Positions 37,092-46,883 of a DNA stretch of 64,000 nucleotides are shown piece by piece. Each line of letters opens with the position of its first letter. Position 1 is the stretch's first letter. Source of the stretch: Paraglaciecola polaris LMG 21857. GTDB taxonomy: Bacteria; Pseudomonadota; Gammaproteobacteria; Enterobacterales; Alteromonadaceae. The DNA is taken from assembly GCF_000315055.1 (NCBI RefSeq), contig NZ_BAER01000023.1, forward strand, positions 62,001 to 126,000, read 5' to 3'. Under the pieces are notes generated by a model. The model was not told the DNA's origin, searched no databases, and saw only the letters and a program-made list of their open reading frames with translations. Position numbers and translations under genes: made by a program.

Positions 37092-38042
37092 GTGCAAGAT
37101 ATGAAAGACATAGCTGAAATGCATTGGAAGCATGATTTACTTAGCTCTATCGAAGTCGGCATTGTGGTTGTCGACCGTGAATATCATGTACAGGTGTGGA
37201 ATCTGTTTATGGAAAATCACAGTAATATCGCACCGGGCATGATCCGTGATAAATCCCTATTCGCGAGTTTCCCAGAGATAGATGAATCTTGGTTACGAGC
37301 GAAAGCTGAACCGGTCTTTTCCATGAAAAGCCCGGTGTTCGTTATCTGGGAGCAAAGACCCTACTTATTTCGTTTTGGCGCCAATCGACCTATAACGTCC
37401 CCTTCCCAATTCATGTATCAAAATATCACTATTTTCCCACTGGCATCGTTATCGGGTCGGGTGGACCAAATCTGTATAGTAGTTTACGACGTCACCGACC
37501 AAGCTGTCAGCCGACAGGCTGTGGATGAATTGAACGAAGAATTGCAACGCTTGAGCAGGGTGGATGGCTTAACCGGGATATTCAATAGACATTATTGGGA
37601 AGAGCAGTTTAGTCGAGAGTTTAAACGTAATGTGCGTAACCCTGGGCATTCCTCTGTGATCATGTTGGACATAGACCATTTCAAAAAAATTAATGATACT
37701 TATGGGCACCCTGCTGGCGACGAAGTCATCCGCCAACTGGCTAAGTTGATCAGCGATGTGTCTAGGGAAACCGACATCTGCGGTCGGTATGGTGGAGAAG
37801 AATTCACCATTTTATTGCCCGACACCGCCTCTGAAAATGTCATGGTGCTCGCCCAGCGGATTCGCCAGACCGTTGAAAAGCTAACAATAGAGTATGAACA
37901 GCACATAATTTCCTTTACAGTCAGTTTAGGGATAGCACAATTCGACGCTGCATTTGAACAACATATGCATTGGTTAGAGCATGCAGACAAAGCCCTTTAC
38001 AAAGCTAAAACGGGCGGCCGCAACCAGGTGGTTATTGCCTAA
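37092..38042 (+). CDS. PAS-GGDEF diguanylate cyclase
   Basis: Makes cyclic di-GMP from GTP. A PAS-like sensory domain (about residues 15-135, from LLSSIEVGIVVVDREYHVQVWN) precedes a GGDEF domain with the A-site CGRYGGEEFTILLP and metal-binding MLDIDHFKKINDTYGHPAGDEV. An I-site RETD lies five residues before GGEEF, so product inhibition is expected. No membrane segment is seen; it is cytoplasmic. GTG 37092 is the likely start, with AGGAG 8 nt upstream overlapping the previous stop. It forms an operon with the response regulator/CheC gene. Confidence 0.92.
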   Translation: MQDMKDIAEMHWKHDLLSSIEVGIVVVDREYHVQVWNLFMENHSNIAPGMIRDKSLFASFPEIDESWLRAKAEPVFSMKSPVFVIWEQRPYLFRFGANRPITSPSQFMYQNITIFPLASLSGRVDQICIVVYDVTDQAVSRQAVDELNEELQRLSRVDGLTGIFNRHYWEEQFSREFKRNVRNPGHSSVIMLDIDHFKKINDTYGHPAGDEVIRQLAKLISDVSRETDICGRYGGEEFTILLPDTASENVMVLAQRIRQTVEKLTIEYEQHIISFTVSLGIAQFDAAFEQHMHWLEHADKALYKAKTGGRNQVVIA

Positions 38043-38088
38043 TTTAACCCGTATCTTCACAGTATAATTATAAGAATACCTAGTTGTC

Positions 38089-39333
38089 ATGAATAATAAA
38101 ACGTTACGCCAGGCGTTGTTAAATAAGCGTATGCTTATTTGTATTTGCACTGGTTTCTCCTCCGGCTTGCCGCTGTATTTATTGATCCAATTTGTGCCGG
38201 CATGGCTGCGTTCAGCAGACATTGATTTGTCCACCATAGGTTTAATCAACCTTGTACTTTTCCCCTACACATGGAAGTTTATATGGTCTCCCGTCATGGA
38301 TCGCTTTGTGGTTCCGGTGCTGGGAAGACGAAGAGGTTGGATGTTTATCACCCAGATTGCGCTGATAGCATTGATGAGTTTGTTGTCTTTCTATGATCCC
38401 GCTACTGAAATTAGTCATATCATTGTTATTGTCGGTGCCATCGCATTCTTTAGTGCTAGCCAAGACATAGTGATTGACGCTTACCGGCGGGAATTACTGC
38501 CCGATGATGAGTTAGGTGCAGGTAATGGGTTTTATGCGCAGGCCTATCGTATTTCGTCATTTGTACCTGGTTCACTGGCAATGATCTTGGCTGGTTTTTA
38601 TCCTTGGTCTGTAGCGCATTTGAGTATCGCGGTCTTCATGTTAGTGGGGTTGGTGACCACATTGATGATCAACGAAACATCCAAAGCCGGGGAAGAACCG
38701 CAAACATTACGTTCCGCTGTGGTGGAACCATTTGTTGAGTTTTTTCAACGCCAAGGGTGGCAGCAAGCTGTGCTTATTTTGTTGTTTATCATGTTTTATA
38801 AACTAGGTGATAGCATGGCAACGGCGCTGGAAACGCCATTCTTTTTAGATATGGGGTTCTCCACTGTGGAGATCGGTTCCATAGCCAAAATAGCCAAAAC
38901 CATAGGCGCCACCGCAGGGACCATTTTAGGCGGGGTGGCCATGATAAAGCTGGGGATCAATCGTAGCTTATGGATATTTGGCATATTCCAACTGATTTCT
39001 ATTTTAGGTTATGTGATGTTGTCTATGGTGGGATACAACCACCTTGTTTTGGCGATTGCCAGTGGCTTTGAATATTTTGGCGTGGGATTAGGCTCAGTGG
39101 CATTGATTGCTTTTATGGCTAAATCAACTAATCGCCACTTTACGGCTACCCAGTTTGCGTTATTTTCCAGTATTGCCGCTGTGCCTAGAACCTTTGTGAG
39201 TGCTGGTACGGGTTATATTATAGAATCTGTAGGCTATACGCAGTTTTTCATTATTTGCTTCGTGTGTGCCTTACCTGGCATGTTAATGCTGTTAAAAATC
39301 GCACCTTGGAACACGAAAAGCAGTGCAGCATAA
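38089..39333 (+). CDS. ampG: AmpG-type muropeptide permease (MFS)
   Basis: Inner-membrane importer of anhydro-muropeptides for cell-wall recycling, which also influences AmpC induction in species with that system. The 414-residue MFS protein has family motifs near the N terminus (GFSSGLPLYLLIQFVPAWLRS, NLVLFPYTWKFIWSPVMDR) and FFSASQDIVIDAYRRELLPDDELGAGNG. The last matches the AmpG family closely. Twelve helices are plausible. No ampD or ampC is in the window. Confidence 0.93.
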   Translation: MNNKTLRQALLNKRMLICICTGFSSGLPLYLLIQFVPAWLRSADIDLSTIGLINLVLFPYTWKFIWSPVMDRFVVPVLGRRRGWMFITQIALIALMSLLSFYDPATEISHIIVIVGAIAFFSASQDIVIDAYRRELLPDDELGAGNGFYAQAYRISSFVPGSLAMILAGFYPWSVAHLSIAVFMLVGLVTTLMINETSKAGEEPQTLRSAVVEPFVEFFQRQGWQQAVLILLFIMFYKLGDSMATALETPFFLDMGFSTVEIGSIAKIAKTIGATAGTILGGVAMIKLGINRSLWIFGIFQLISILGYVMLSMVGYNHLVLAIASGFEYFGVGLGSVALIAFMAKSTNRHFTATQFALFSSIAAVPRTFVSAGTGYIIESVGYTQFFIICFVCALPGMLMLLKIAPWNTKSSAA

Positions 39334-39350
39334 GAACACTAAACCTTAAC

Positions 39351-39683
39351 TTAAGGTCTAGCGCCTGAGTACTCACAAGGGAAAGGGTAGTCTTCTTGGC
39401 TTTCTAAGAAGTGTACACATAAGTCCAAATCACTGCGTAGACTGATGTCTTCGCGTAAATTCTGTTCAGGCCAAAAATGTAATTGATGTAGAACGTACCA
39501 AAACACACGTTCTTTTTGTGAACTCGGCTGATCTGCTAGGTGACTGACTTGAGACCATTCTTCCATGGTATCCCAAAAATACATATCTAACTCGGTGTAG
39601 ACTATGCGGTTATTCCAAAAAGCCCGAACAAAGTATGCGAGTTGCTGAGATTTAACATTTAAGAATTTTTGTACGCTTATCAC
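39351..39683 (-). CDS. Small Trp/Tyr-rich protein of unknown function
   Basis: A 110-residue soluble protein, rich in aromatic residues (WNNRIVYTELDMYFWDTMEEW and FWYVLHQLHFWPEQNL), with no signal peptide or membrane helix. The start appears to be a GTG at 39683 with AGG upstream. It is convergent with ampG. I do not recognise a family; even codon use and the open frame support a real gene. Confidence 0.6.
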   Translation of the reverse strand: MISVQKFLNVKSQQLAYFVRAFWNNRIVYTELDMYFWDTMEEWSQVSHLADQPSSQKERVFWYVLHQLHFWPEQNLREDISLRSDLDLCVHFLESQEDYPFPCEYSGARP

Positions 39684-39838
39684 TGCCTAATACCCTCGTA
39701 TTCATAAGTCGAATTAGACAAAAGTATAGTGGTTCGAATCGGTTTTGTTTGAAAATTATGCAAAAAATAGGCGAGTATTCTGCTATACCACTGATAAACA
39801 AGATATTTTATATGGTTACTACATTGCTGAAAGTTACC

Positions 39839-40777
39839 TTACCAGCCTAAATAATGCAGCCAACCATAGATTTCTTTACTCAGAAATGCGCTATCTGTTT
39901 GCGTATTAAATGCGCTGGTCAGCTGTCGTTGACGATAATCTAATTTTAAGTTTTTGCTTGCAGTGCTTCCGCGTTCTGAGGCACTGATTAAACTCCAGTT
40001 ATTATCTTGCTGACTGTAGATGTCGAGCATCGGCATTTCTGTATTGGCCGTGTAATTCGCTATGAGCGAGTTTAGATTGCGCTGGGGCCAAAACGCACTG
40101 ATGGCAACCATCGCATCTGGGATGGGGATTTGCTTTTCAGCATAAATCTTTATTAACCAAGCTGCGCTGCTGCCCTGAGCGATGATTAAGCGGAACCCCG
40201 AATAGGTTTGTGCTCGCTGCATTGTCACCTGCATCAACTCTCTTAGTTGCTGTTCGTGAACCAAAAAATGCGCATTACTAATGCTATGAACCTGATATTG
40301 CGGAGAGCTTGGCGGTGTTTCCTTCTTCGCTTGGGCTTGCTGCTCAGTTTGCCCTGAGCTTTGATTTTCTGTCGTGGCTGTAGATGTACTTTCAGCATTA
40401 GGCGATTCAGTGGATTGCTCGTTTACTTCGCGGCTTGCTGCATCAGGTAAATCGGGCTCGAATCCAATAGTCGGAGGGGAAATTTGCATGGTGACCCAGC
40501 CGAGGTCATTTAGATATGTTGTCAACATTGCCAAGTTTTGTTGACTCACTGGAGAGCGGCCAGATTCACCGACTAAGATTGCCACACCATTTAGGTTAGC
40601 GGTGGTATTCTGGGATTCAATCATGGGCACTGAAGCGTTGTTAACTTGCAGGATTTTTGCCCGATCGGGAAAGAGCTGTCTTTGTACATCGCCTAGTGTG
40701 CTGGCTTTTGCAACATTGATGGCAAAGGCCACACAATACATAGCCAAGCAGCAAATAGTGGTACTACGGATGTTCAT
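39839..40777 (-). CDS. DUF3530 family exported protein (alpha/beta-hydrolase-like)
   Basis: A 312-residue protein with an N-terminal signal peptide (to about VAKA, 25), so it is periplasmic or envelope-associated. The fold shows GVAILVGESG and RLIIAQGSSAAWLIKIY, which stands where a nucleophile elbow would be, and ends GWLHYLGW as in DUF3530 proteins. Between about 115 and 155 lies a low-complexity Ser/Thr/Glu/Gln linker. No confident catalytic triad can be named; function unknown. Confidence 0.8.
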   Translation of the reverse strand: MNIRSTTICCLAMYCVAFAINVAKASTLGDVQRQLFPDRAKILQVNNASVPMIESQNTTANLNGVAILVGESGRSPVSQQNLAMLTTYLNDLGWVTMQISPPTIGFEPDLPDAASREVNEQSTESPNAESTSTATTENQSSGQTEQQAQAKKETPPSSPQYQVHSISNAHFLVHEQQLRELMQVTMQRAQTYSGFRLIIAQGSSAAWLIKIYAEKQIPIPDAMVAISAFWPQRNLNSLIANYTANTEMPMLDIYSQQDNNWSLISASERGSTASKNLKLDYRQRQLTSAFNTQTDSAFLSKEIYGWLHYLGW

Positions 40778-40847
40778 AAAAAGCCGTTTTTCACCTAGTC
40801 ATAGCCTGTTATCGGGCATGAATTGAAGTAACTTTAATTTACGTGGA

Positions 40848-41451
40848 TTAAAATGCCGCCTGTGTGCTGACACCTATGATTTCCTTCGTTACCGGATGAA
40901 TAAAATACACAGTGTAAGCTTGAAGCTGAGGGTGGTCAGCCATGTTAAGTGCATCAGTGTGTGTATATAACCTATCACTCAATATTGGGTGACTAAGCTC
41001 AGCATATGAACTCTTAACTGCTGAGATCGCCCAGTGACTCGTGTTCTCTTCAATCGTGTCCAGTCGCTGAGGCGCTCAAGTACATTCCAATGGGTTAACG
41101 AAGGTTTACCTTTTTTGTTGGCGGACCATCAGTTTGGCCCAATTAGGCCGGTCGCATATTCAGGGTAAATCGAGGCTGCCGCGTTTTTCGGATACACAAG
41201 CAAACACAGGAGCAATGTACGTCCTTATTCAGCACCATGACCAGTAGGCCTGAGGTCGCCATATCTAAGCGATAAACAATCGCACTTTGCTTTAAACGCG
41301 CTTAGTATCTAGCGCGAGGCTGGTTTTATGCTCAGAGCTTAACCTGATACAGTAAGCTGACCATTTGGCTTATTTAATACAAGATAATATTCATCCCTGA
41401 ATACTATCTCTATATAGGCCGCGTAAACGGCGCTTAGTTAACCGGTGTCAT
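40848..41451 (-). pseudogene. rluA: Decayed rluA, 23S/tRNA pseudouridine synthase A remnant
   Basis: No ORF is open, but minus-strand reading in shifting frames recovers RluA from end to end. The pieces are EIVFRDEYYLVLNKPNGQLT, then VYRLDMATSGLLVMVLNKD (the catalytic Asp region, HRLD now YRLD), KKGKPSLTHWNVLERL, TGRSQQLRVHMLS and the tail HPILSDRLYTHTDALNMADH ending FIHPVTKE. Damage includes in-frame stops (for example TAA at 41339-41341 and TGA at 41129-41131), a frameshift inside MLSL/HPIL and a deletion after NKD. The former start at 41451 overlaps the rapA stop as TAATG. RluA modifies U746 of 23S rRNA and U32 of tRNAs in E. coli, and sits downstream of rapA there too. Confidence 0.9.
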
Positions 41452-44282
41452 TAGGGATTATTGACGACCAGACGAATTGCTTCTAGGTTGACCCGGGCAT
41501 CACTAATCACCTGCTTAAGGTTGTCAACTTGACGTTGCAAATGTTCGATCTCTTCGTCTCGAATCGACGGGTTGACCTTTTGCAGGCTTTGCATACGTTT
41601 CAATTCACCGCCAAGTAGGGCTTTCATTTGTTTCTGGCATTGCTTACGGACTTTTTCAGCATCTAGCTCGCCTTGGTTTTGGGCAACCGTCAAGGCTTGA
41701 GTTAACTGAGGAGTCAGCGCTTTAATCAACTGATTACCCATTTTACCGCGTACTTTTTCGAGCTTAATAAACTGTCTTTCCACGACATTATTGTTGGTAT
41801 CTACGCATATCTTTATAGGTGTTGGTGGTAAGAAACGGTCAAGTTGTAATGATTTCTCAGCCTTGCCTGACAATACAAATAAACATTCAAGCCAATAGGC
41901 TCCAGCAGGCAGTGACTTATCCTCGGCTAATGCCACTGAGCTCTTCCCTGTAATTTCTGTGGTCACTGTTTCCATGGCGTGCTGCACCATGGGGTGATCC
42001 CAGCTAAAGAAGCTCACATGTTCCAAGCGAGTCGCAGTGGTGCGTTCGTACGTTATGGTCATGCCTTCCTCATCAAGCCCGGGCAAGGCTGCGACCATGG
42101 TTTCTGTGGGGCGAAGAATATAGCAGCTCTCGTCTTTGTCTTCTTGGGCGAGGCCGAGCGTATCGAACAGGCGAGTCATGAAAAGCTCAAGAGTCGGTGA
42201 GTCTTCGACCTGCAAAATTTCTTTTTGCAGCTTTTCGACTCGACCTTTACCTGAGGAGTTAAGTTCAAGCAACTTGTCTCGTCCTTGCTCCAAACGGGCT
42301 TTTAGCTCTGTGTGTAAACTCGCCGTCTGATTAATTAACTTTTCACTTGCCGCGAAGTCTGTAGGGAACATTAAGCAGCTGTGCAATAACTCTTGGGTCT
42401 CTTCATACACTGTCATACCTGTGGGGCAGGTATGCTCAAAGGCATTTAAGCCTTGATGATACCAATCGAGTAAGACTTGCTGGGCACTCATGTCAAAATA
42501 CGGTACGTGAATACAGACATCATGGGCCTGACCGATACGGTCTAAACGACCGATGCGCTGTTCGAGTAAATCGGGAACTTGAGGTAAATCGAACAATACC
42601 AAATGGTGTGCGAATTGGAAGTTGCGCCCTTCGCTACCGATCTCACTACAGATAAGAACTTGTGCGCCTTCCTCGGTTTGAGCGAAGTAGTTAGCGGCTT
42701 TATCTCGTTCCACTATGCCCATGCCTTCATGAAATACGGTAGCTCGCGTACCCGCTTTTACGCGCAATACTTCTGCAAGCTGCAGCGCTGTGCCAGCATT
42801 AGCACAAATAGTGAGCACTTTTTCACCCTTAAGATCTTGAAGCTTCTCGATAAACCAATCAACACGAGGGTCGACATTGAACCAAGTGTTAACCATGTCT
42901 GGATTACGTTCAGGTGTCAGATGTAATGACAGGTTAGTCGGATCTTCAGCTTGCGCATTAAGATACTCTTCCGGTTGCTCTAGGGCGTAGCTAAATAATT
43001 GGCGGCTTGGAAATCCGCTGACACCCGCTCGGCTGTTGCGGAATAACAATCGTCCGGTGCCGTGTCTGTCCAGCAGGTTATGCAGCAATTGGGTCTTTTT
43101 CTTTGGCGTCATGCCATTGATGTCACCAAGCTCTTCGTCTGCTGCGAATGCTTCAATCGCGGTAATATCCTGTTGACTTAATACGTCACCGGATATTAAA
43201 GGGGAAATAGCTTTTGCTAACTGGCTATATTGTTGTTCTTCTTTAACAAAGCTTTGATAATCATGGAAACGTGCTGGGTCGAGTAAGCGCAGACGAGCAA
43301 AGTGACTTTCATGACCGAGTTGGTCAGGCGTAGCCGTTAACAGCAACACGCCTTTTGTGACCTGTGCTAAACCCTGTACCACGCGATACTCTTGAGAAGC
43401 TTGGCCTTCACTCCATGTCAGGTGATGGGCTTCATCTACGACCAATAAATCCCACGGGGCTTGCATGGCCAATTCGTAATAGCTGCTGTTGTGGGTGAGA
43501 AAGTCTAAACTACAAATAACCAATTGCTCTGATTCGAACGGATTACCACTTTCACCCGCCATGGCACTGCAACGCTCCTCGTCAAAGATAGAGAAGGCTA
43601 AGTTGACCCGGCGCAGCATTTCGACCAACCATTGATGTACCAAGCTCGAAGGGACGACGATCAACACCCGCTCGGCTCTAGCCGTTAATAGTTGCTGGTG
43701 GATGATAAGGGCCGCTTCAATGGTTTTACCTAAACCCACTTCATCGGCCAACAGTACTCTTGGGGCAAAGCGACGACCAACTTCAGCTGCTATGTGTAAC
43801 TGGTGAGGAATAAGATCAACCCGAGCACCGACAAACCCAAGCAACGACGAAGTGCTATGGGCATATTGATGATTCAAGCATTGCTCACGTAAATCAAACC
43901 ACTTGGGGTGATCGAATTGTCCGGCAAACAAGCGCTGCTCAGGCTGATTCAATTGAAAATGGTGGTCGATGAAGGTCTCTTTTAACAGGACTTCTTCTTG
44001 GGTGTCTAAGCGAATGCCTGCATAAGTAAGCATGCCGCTGTTATCACTTACGCTAGTTATTTGCATATCCCAGCCTTCGTGGCTAGAGATCTTGTCACCT
44101 TCGGCAAATGATATACGGGTAAGGGGGGCGCTTTGCTTTGCATAAGCTCGACTATCGCCGGTGGCCGGAAAGAGCACATTAACCGCTCGGTTATCAACGG
44201 ATACCACGGTACCTAAGCCGAGTTCTGTTTGGGTATCGCTTAGCCAACGTTGACCAAGTGCGAATGAGTGTTTTTGCGCCAT
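41451..44282 (-). CDS. rapA: RNA polymerase-associated ATPase RapA
   Basis: SWI2/SNF2-family ATPase that recycles stalled or post-termination RNA polymerase. At 943 residues it is full length. N-terminal Tudor-like domains are followed by the helicase core with Walker A LLADEVGLGKTIEAALI, DEAH in LLVVDEAHHLTW, and C-terminal motifs ICSEIGSEGRNFQFAHHLVLFDLP and QRIGRLDRIGQ. The start is the ATG at 44282 (MAQKHSFALGQRWLSD) with GGGAG upstream; a frame open to 44387 is extra. The stop overlaps the former rluA start. Confidence 0.96.
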   Translation of the reverse strand: MAQKHSFALGQRWLSDTQTELGLGTVVSVDNRAVNVLFPATGDSRAYAKQSAPLTRISFAEGDKISSHEGWDMQITSVSDNSGMLTYAGIRLDTQEEVLLKETFIDHHFQLNQPEQRLFAGQFDHPKWFDLREQCLNHQYAHSTSSLLGFVGARVDLIPHQLHIAAEVGRRFAPRVLLADEVGLGKTIEAALIIHQQLLTARAERVLIVVPSSLVHQWLVEMLRRVNLAFSIFDEERCSAMAGESGNPFESEQLVICSLDFLTHNSSYYELAMQAPWDLLVVDEAHHLTWSEGQASQEYRVVQGLAQVTKGVLLLTATPDQLGHESHFARLRLLDPARFHDYQSFVKEEQQYSQLAKAISPLISGDVLSQQDITAIEAFAADEELGDINGMTPKKKTQLLHNLLDRHGTGRLLFRNSRAGVSGFPSRQLFSYALEQPEEYLNAQAEDPTNLSLHLTPERNPDMVNTWFNVDPRVDWFIEKLQDLKGEKVLTICANAGTALQLAEVLRVKAGTRATVFHEGMGIVERDKAANYFAQTEEGAQVLICSEIGSEGRNFQFAHHLVLFDLPQVPDLLEQRIGRLDRIGQAHDVCIHVPYFDMSAQQVLLDWYHQGLNAFEHTCPTGMTVYEETQELLHSCLMFPTDFAASEKLINQTASLHTELKARLEQGRDKLLELNSSGKGRVEKLQKEILQVEDSPTLELFMTRLFDTLGLAQEDKDESCYILRPTETMVAALPGLDEEGMTITYERTTATRLEHVSFFSWDHPMVQHAMETVTTEITGKSSVALAEDKSLPAGAYWLECLFVLSGKAEKSLQLDRFLPPTPIKICVDTNNNVVERQFIKLEKVRGKMGNQLIKALTPQLTQALTVAQNQGELDAEKVRKQCQKQMKALLGGELKRMQSLQKVNPSIRDEEIEHLQRQVDNLKQVISDARVNLEAIRLVVNNP

Positions 44283-44632
44283 AGAGTGTCTCCCAACAGT
44301 GTATGCATAACTGACTTTTTGATGCGGACCGAATAATTTCGGCGCGCATTGTATACCAATAGTGCCCAGGGATGGAGGCGAATCCACCTTCTTATAAACA
44401 TATTGTGCATAAAAGCCCTTAACCCAAGCTTACACAGGTAAAACCATAGGCGTTAGGGCGTCACTCGAACTTTATAGGCTCATAAAGCTCATATAATAAA
44501 AGTAGATGAATAAGGGCGAAAAGTGGTTTATTGTTTAGCTAACGGATAGCCAATAGCAGTTGAGTGAACAATTAAATTGGCTGTTTATTGGTGATTTGTA
44601 ATGCAGTGCCTTTTACTCAAACGGAGTGACGA
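44283..44632. other. Divergent intergenic region between rapA and the PhoH gene
   Basis: About 350 bp with promoters for both genes by position. GGAG precedes the PhoH ATG, and GGGAG precedes rapA. No further ORF, hairpin or repeat was recognised. Confidence 0.4.
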
Positions 44633-46030
44633 ATGCCAGAAAAAAAAGCGTTAGACACCAGAATTTATGTACTAGATACCAATATACTGCTTCACGAACC
44701 TCTCGCCTTTTTATCTTTCAAAGAACACGATGTTGTCGTCCCGATGACTGTCCTTGAAGAGCTCGATTACATTAAAGACAGCAAAAAAGATGTTGCTCGT
44801 GACGCACGAGTATCGATTCGAGCCATGGAAGATTTACTCCACGACGCTACCCCAGAACAATTAATGGAAGGCGTCAGTATGCAGGGGATTGGTGCGGGGG
44901 ATAATGCGCCAACAGGTAGCTTGTCTATTTTTGTCGACCACGCGCTACCTGCTGATCAGCATATATTTACCAGTGATGAAAATGACAATCGTATTATCAA
45001 CACCGCACTGCATTTGCAAGGGCAATCCAGCCCAAGGCAAGTCACGCTTGTGACCAAAGACATCAATATGCGGCTCAAAGCAAAAGGAGCGGGACTGGCG
45101 CATGTCGAAGATTATAGAACCGACCAATTAGTCAGCGATATTAAGTACCTGTCAAAAGGATTCCATCGTTTCAAAGGGGATTTTTGGGGCGAAGTCACTG
45201 CGGTCGATAGTCGTACTGAGGGGCGAGATACCATTCACACGCTTGCTCGAGATGTGTTGCCCGAAGCATACGTAAATGAATATTTATTGGATGATACCGA
45301 GCATTTCGCAGGCGTAGTGGAGTCCGTAAACGAACAAGAAATAGACGTTTTGGACTTAGGTTACGAGCGCTTAATGGGGCACAGAGCATGGGGCATCAGC
45401 CCAAAAAATATTGGTCAAGCTATGGCGTTGCATTCGCTATTAGATCCACACATTGATTTGGTTATTCTGACCGGACCAGCTGGCAGTGGTAAAACCTTAT
45501 TGGCGTTAGCGGCGGCACTTGAAATGGTGGTCGAGAAGAACATGTACGACAAGATCATTGTTACCCGTAGCACTCCAGAAATTGCTGAGTCCATCGGCTT
45601 TTTACCTGGCACCGAAGAAGAGAAAATGGCGCCATGGCTGGCGGCTATTACCGATTCGTTAGAAGTGCTGCATAAGAATGATGAAAATGTCAAAGGCTCC
45701 ATGAGCTACATAATGGAAAAGGCCAACATTCAGTTTAAGTCGGTTAATTTTATGCGCGGAAGAAGCATTCAAAATGCCATTGTGATTTTGGATGAATCAC
45801 AAAACTTGACTGCTTCTCAACTGAAAACGATTATCACTCGTTGTGGCGAAGGCACTAAGTTAATTTGTAGTGGTAACTTGGCGCAAATCGACAGTAATTA
45901 TTTGTCTGCGGTCACCTCAGGTTTAACTTACATAGTAGAGAAATTTAAAAACTTCTCAGGCAGTGCCACGATCAATCTAGACGGTGTGGTGCGTAGTCGC
46001 TTAGCGGAGTTCGCTGAAGAGCAGTTATAA
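44633..46030 (+). CDS. PIN-PhoH family ATPase (YlaK/PhoH2-like)
   Basis: A 465-residue fusion of an N-terminal PIN ribonuclease domain (YVLDTNILLHEPLAFLSF, VVPMTVLEELDYIK, then VTLVTKDINMRLKAKG with the acidic site) and a C-terminal PhoH ATPase with Walker A LTGPAGSGKTLLALAAALE and Walker B AIVILDESQNLT. PhoH2-type fusions unwind and cleave RNA in studied mycobacterial examples, usually as toxin-antitoxin partners; this stand-alone version may act in RNA turnover. No antitoxin-like gene is adjacent. Confidence 0.92.
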   Translation: MPEKKALDTRIYVLDTNILLHEPLAFLSFKEHDVVVPMTVLEELDYIKDSKKDVARDARVSIRAMEDLLHDATPEQLMEGVSMQGIGAGDNAPTGSLSIFVDHALPADQHIFTSDENDNRIINTALHLQGQSSPRQVTLVTKDINMRLKAKGAGLAHVEDYRTDQLVSDIKYLSKGFHRFKGDFWGEVTAVDSRTEGRDTIHTLARDVLPEAYVNEYLLDDTEHFAGVVESVNEQEIDVLDLGYERLMGHRAWGISPKNIGQAMALHSLLDPHIDLVILTGPAGSGKTLLALAAALEMVVEKNMYDKIIVTRSTPEIAESIGFLPGTEEEKMAPWLAAITDSLEVLHKNDENVKGSMSYIMEKANIQFKSVNFMRGRSIQNAIVILDESQNLTASQLKTIITRCGEGTKLICSGNLAQIDSNYLSAVTSGLTYIVEKFKNFSGSATINLDGVVRSRLAEFAEEQL

Positions 46031-46058
46031 TTATCACACTGCAGCACGGTAGAAATAG

Positions 46059-46090
46059 AAAACCGCCAATGAAAAATTGGCGGTTTTTTT
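46059..46090 (+). terminator. Bidirectional terminator after the PhoH gene
   Basis: AACCGCCAAT, loop GAAAA, ATTGGCGGTT followed by a run of T, preceded by AAAA. It sits between convergent genes and can serve both strands. Confidence 0.88.
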
Positions 46091-46092
46091 CA

Positions 46093-46761
46093 TTAGCCGG
46101 AAAAGGGTTTGGCAATGCCTACATACGCTTCCAAAATGAGTATCAGCCAAATTGTTATCACCCAAGGTTTTACTTTGTTCAAACTGCGGACCATTTTTTG
46201 GTTATCGCTTTCGTCATAGGTATTGTGGATTATTTTGGCGTAGATCAAAGAAAAGTCTTGTAAATTAACGCGGATCATCAAGCCGCAGAAAATCAAAAAG
46301 CCGAAACCTAACAGTTTTAAGATCACCCAAGGCGTGTCTGTTAATCGGCCCGTGTTATAGGCATACACGGATGAGCTCAAAATGGCGAAGATCATGATGC
46401 AGCGAAAGAAAAAATCAATTTTGCTCAGCATAGGTATATAGCTGGCATGGTGTTTATAATGCAAAACCAACACCATGCTAAGCCATACAGGGCCAAGTAA
46501 GATAATGCCCACAAACTGCCAAGTTTCGTGTTGTACGCCTAAATAATGAGCCAGTATGCCGCCGACGGTGAGCATTAAGCTCATGCATATTTTTGGAATG
46601 AGATCACATCCCAACATAATTTTTGCTGCGGTCATGCGGGTTTCTCTACTGAGCTGACCATTTACGACGAATTGACTCGAATAGAAAACACCGACGTCAC
46701 CACCGAGCCAATAACAAAATAACAGAATGTGAATTAACAGTACGATATCGTATGGATTCAT
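46093..46761 (-). CDS. Polytopic membrane protein of unknown function
   Basis: A 222-residue protein with about six hydrophobic helices. The N terminus (DIVLLIHILLFCYWLGGDVGVFYSS) has a His in the first helix followed by a Trp-Leu-Gly-Gly-Asp turn, as in CopD/DUF2269-like heme or copper-linked membrane proteins, but I cannot assign it. Charged loops separate the helices, and the C terminus is hydrophobic. It appears monocistronic. Confidence 0.65.
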   Translation of the reverse strand: MNPYDIVLLIHILLFCYWLGGDVGVFYSSQFVVNGQLSRETRMTAAKIMLGCDLIPKICMSLMLTVGGILAHYLGVQHETWQFVGIILLGPVWLSMVLVLHYKHHASYIPMLSKIDFFFRCIMIFAILSSSVYAYNTGRLTDTPWVILKLLGFGFLIFCGLMIRVNLQDFSLIYAKIIHNTYDESDNQKMVRSLNKVKPWVITIWLILILEAYVGIAKPFSG

Positions 46762-46883
46762 GAGGCGTTTACCATTTTACTGAATGAGGACTATTCAGGT
46801 TAGGTATAACCAACTACAAAACTAAAGCATATGGCAATTATCAAACATGACGGCATTATCGCTGATTAATGCCCCCGCTGGGT

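Noticed and set aside
44633-46030. PIN-PhoH gene as a phage-defence or toxin-antitoxin system
   Set aside because: No adjacent antitoxin-like gene; it is a single gene with its own terminator, of a type common in Gammaproteobacteria.
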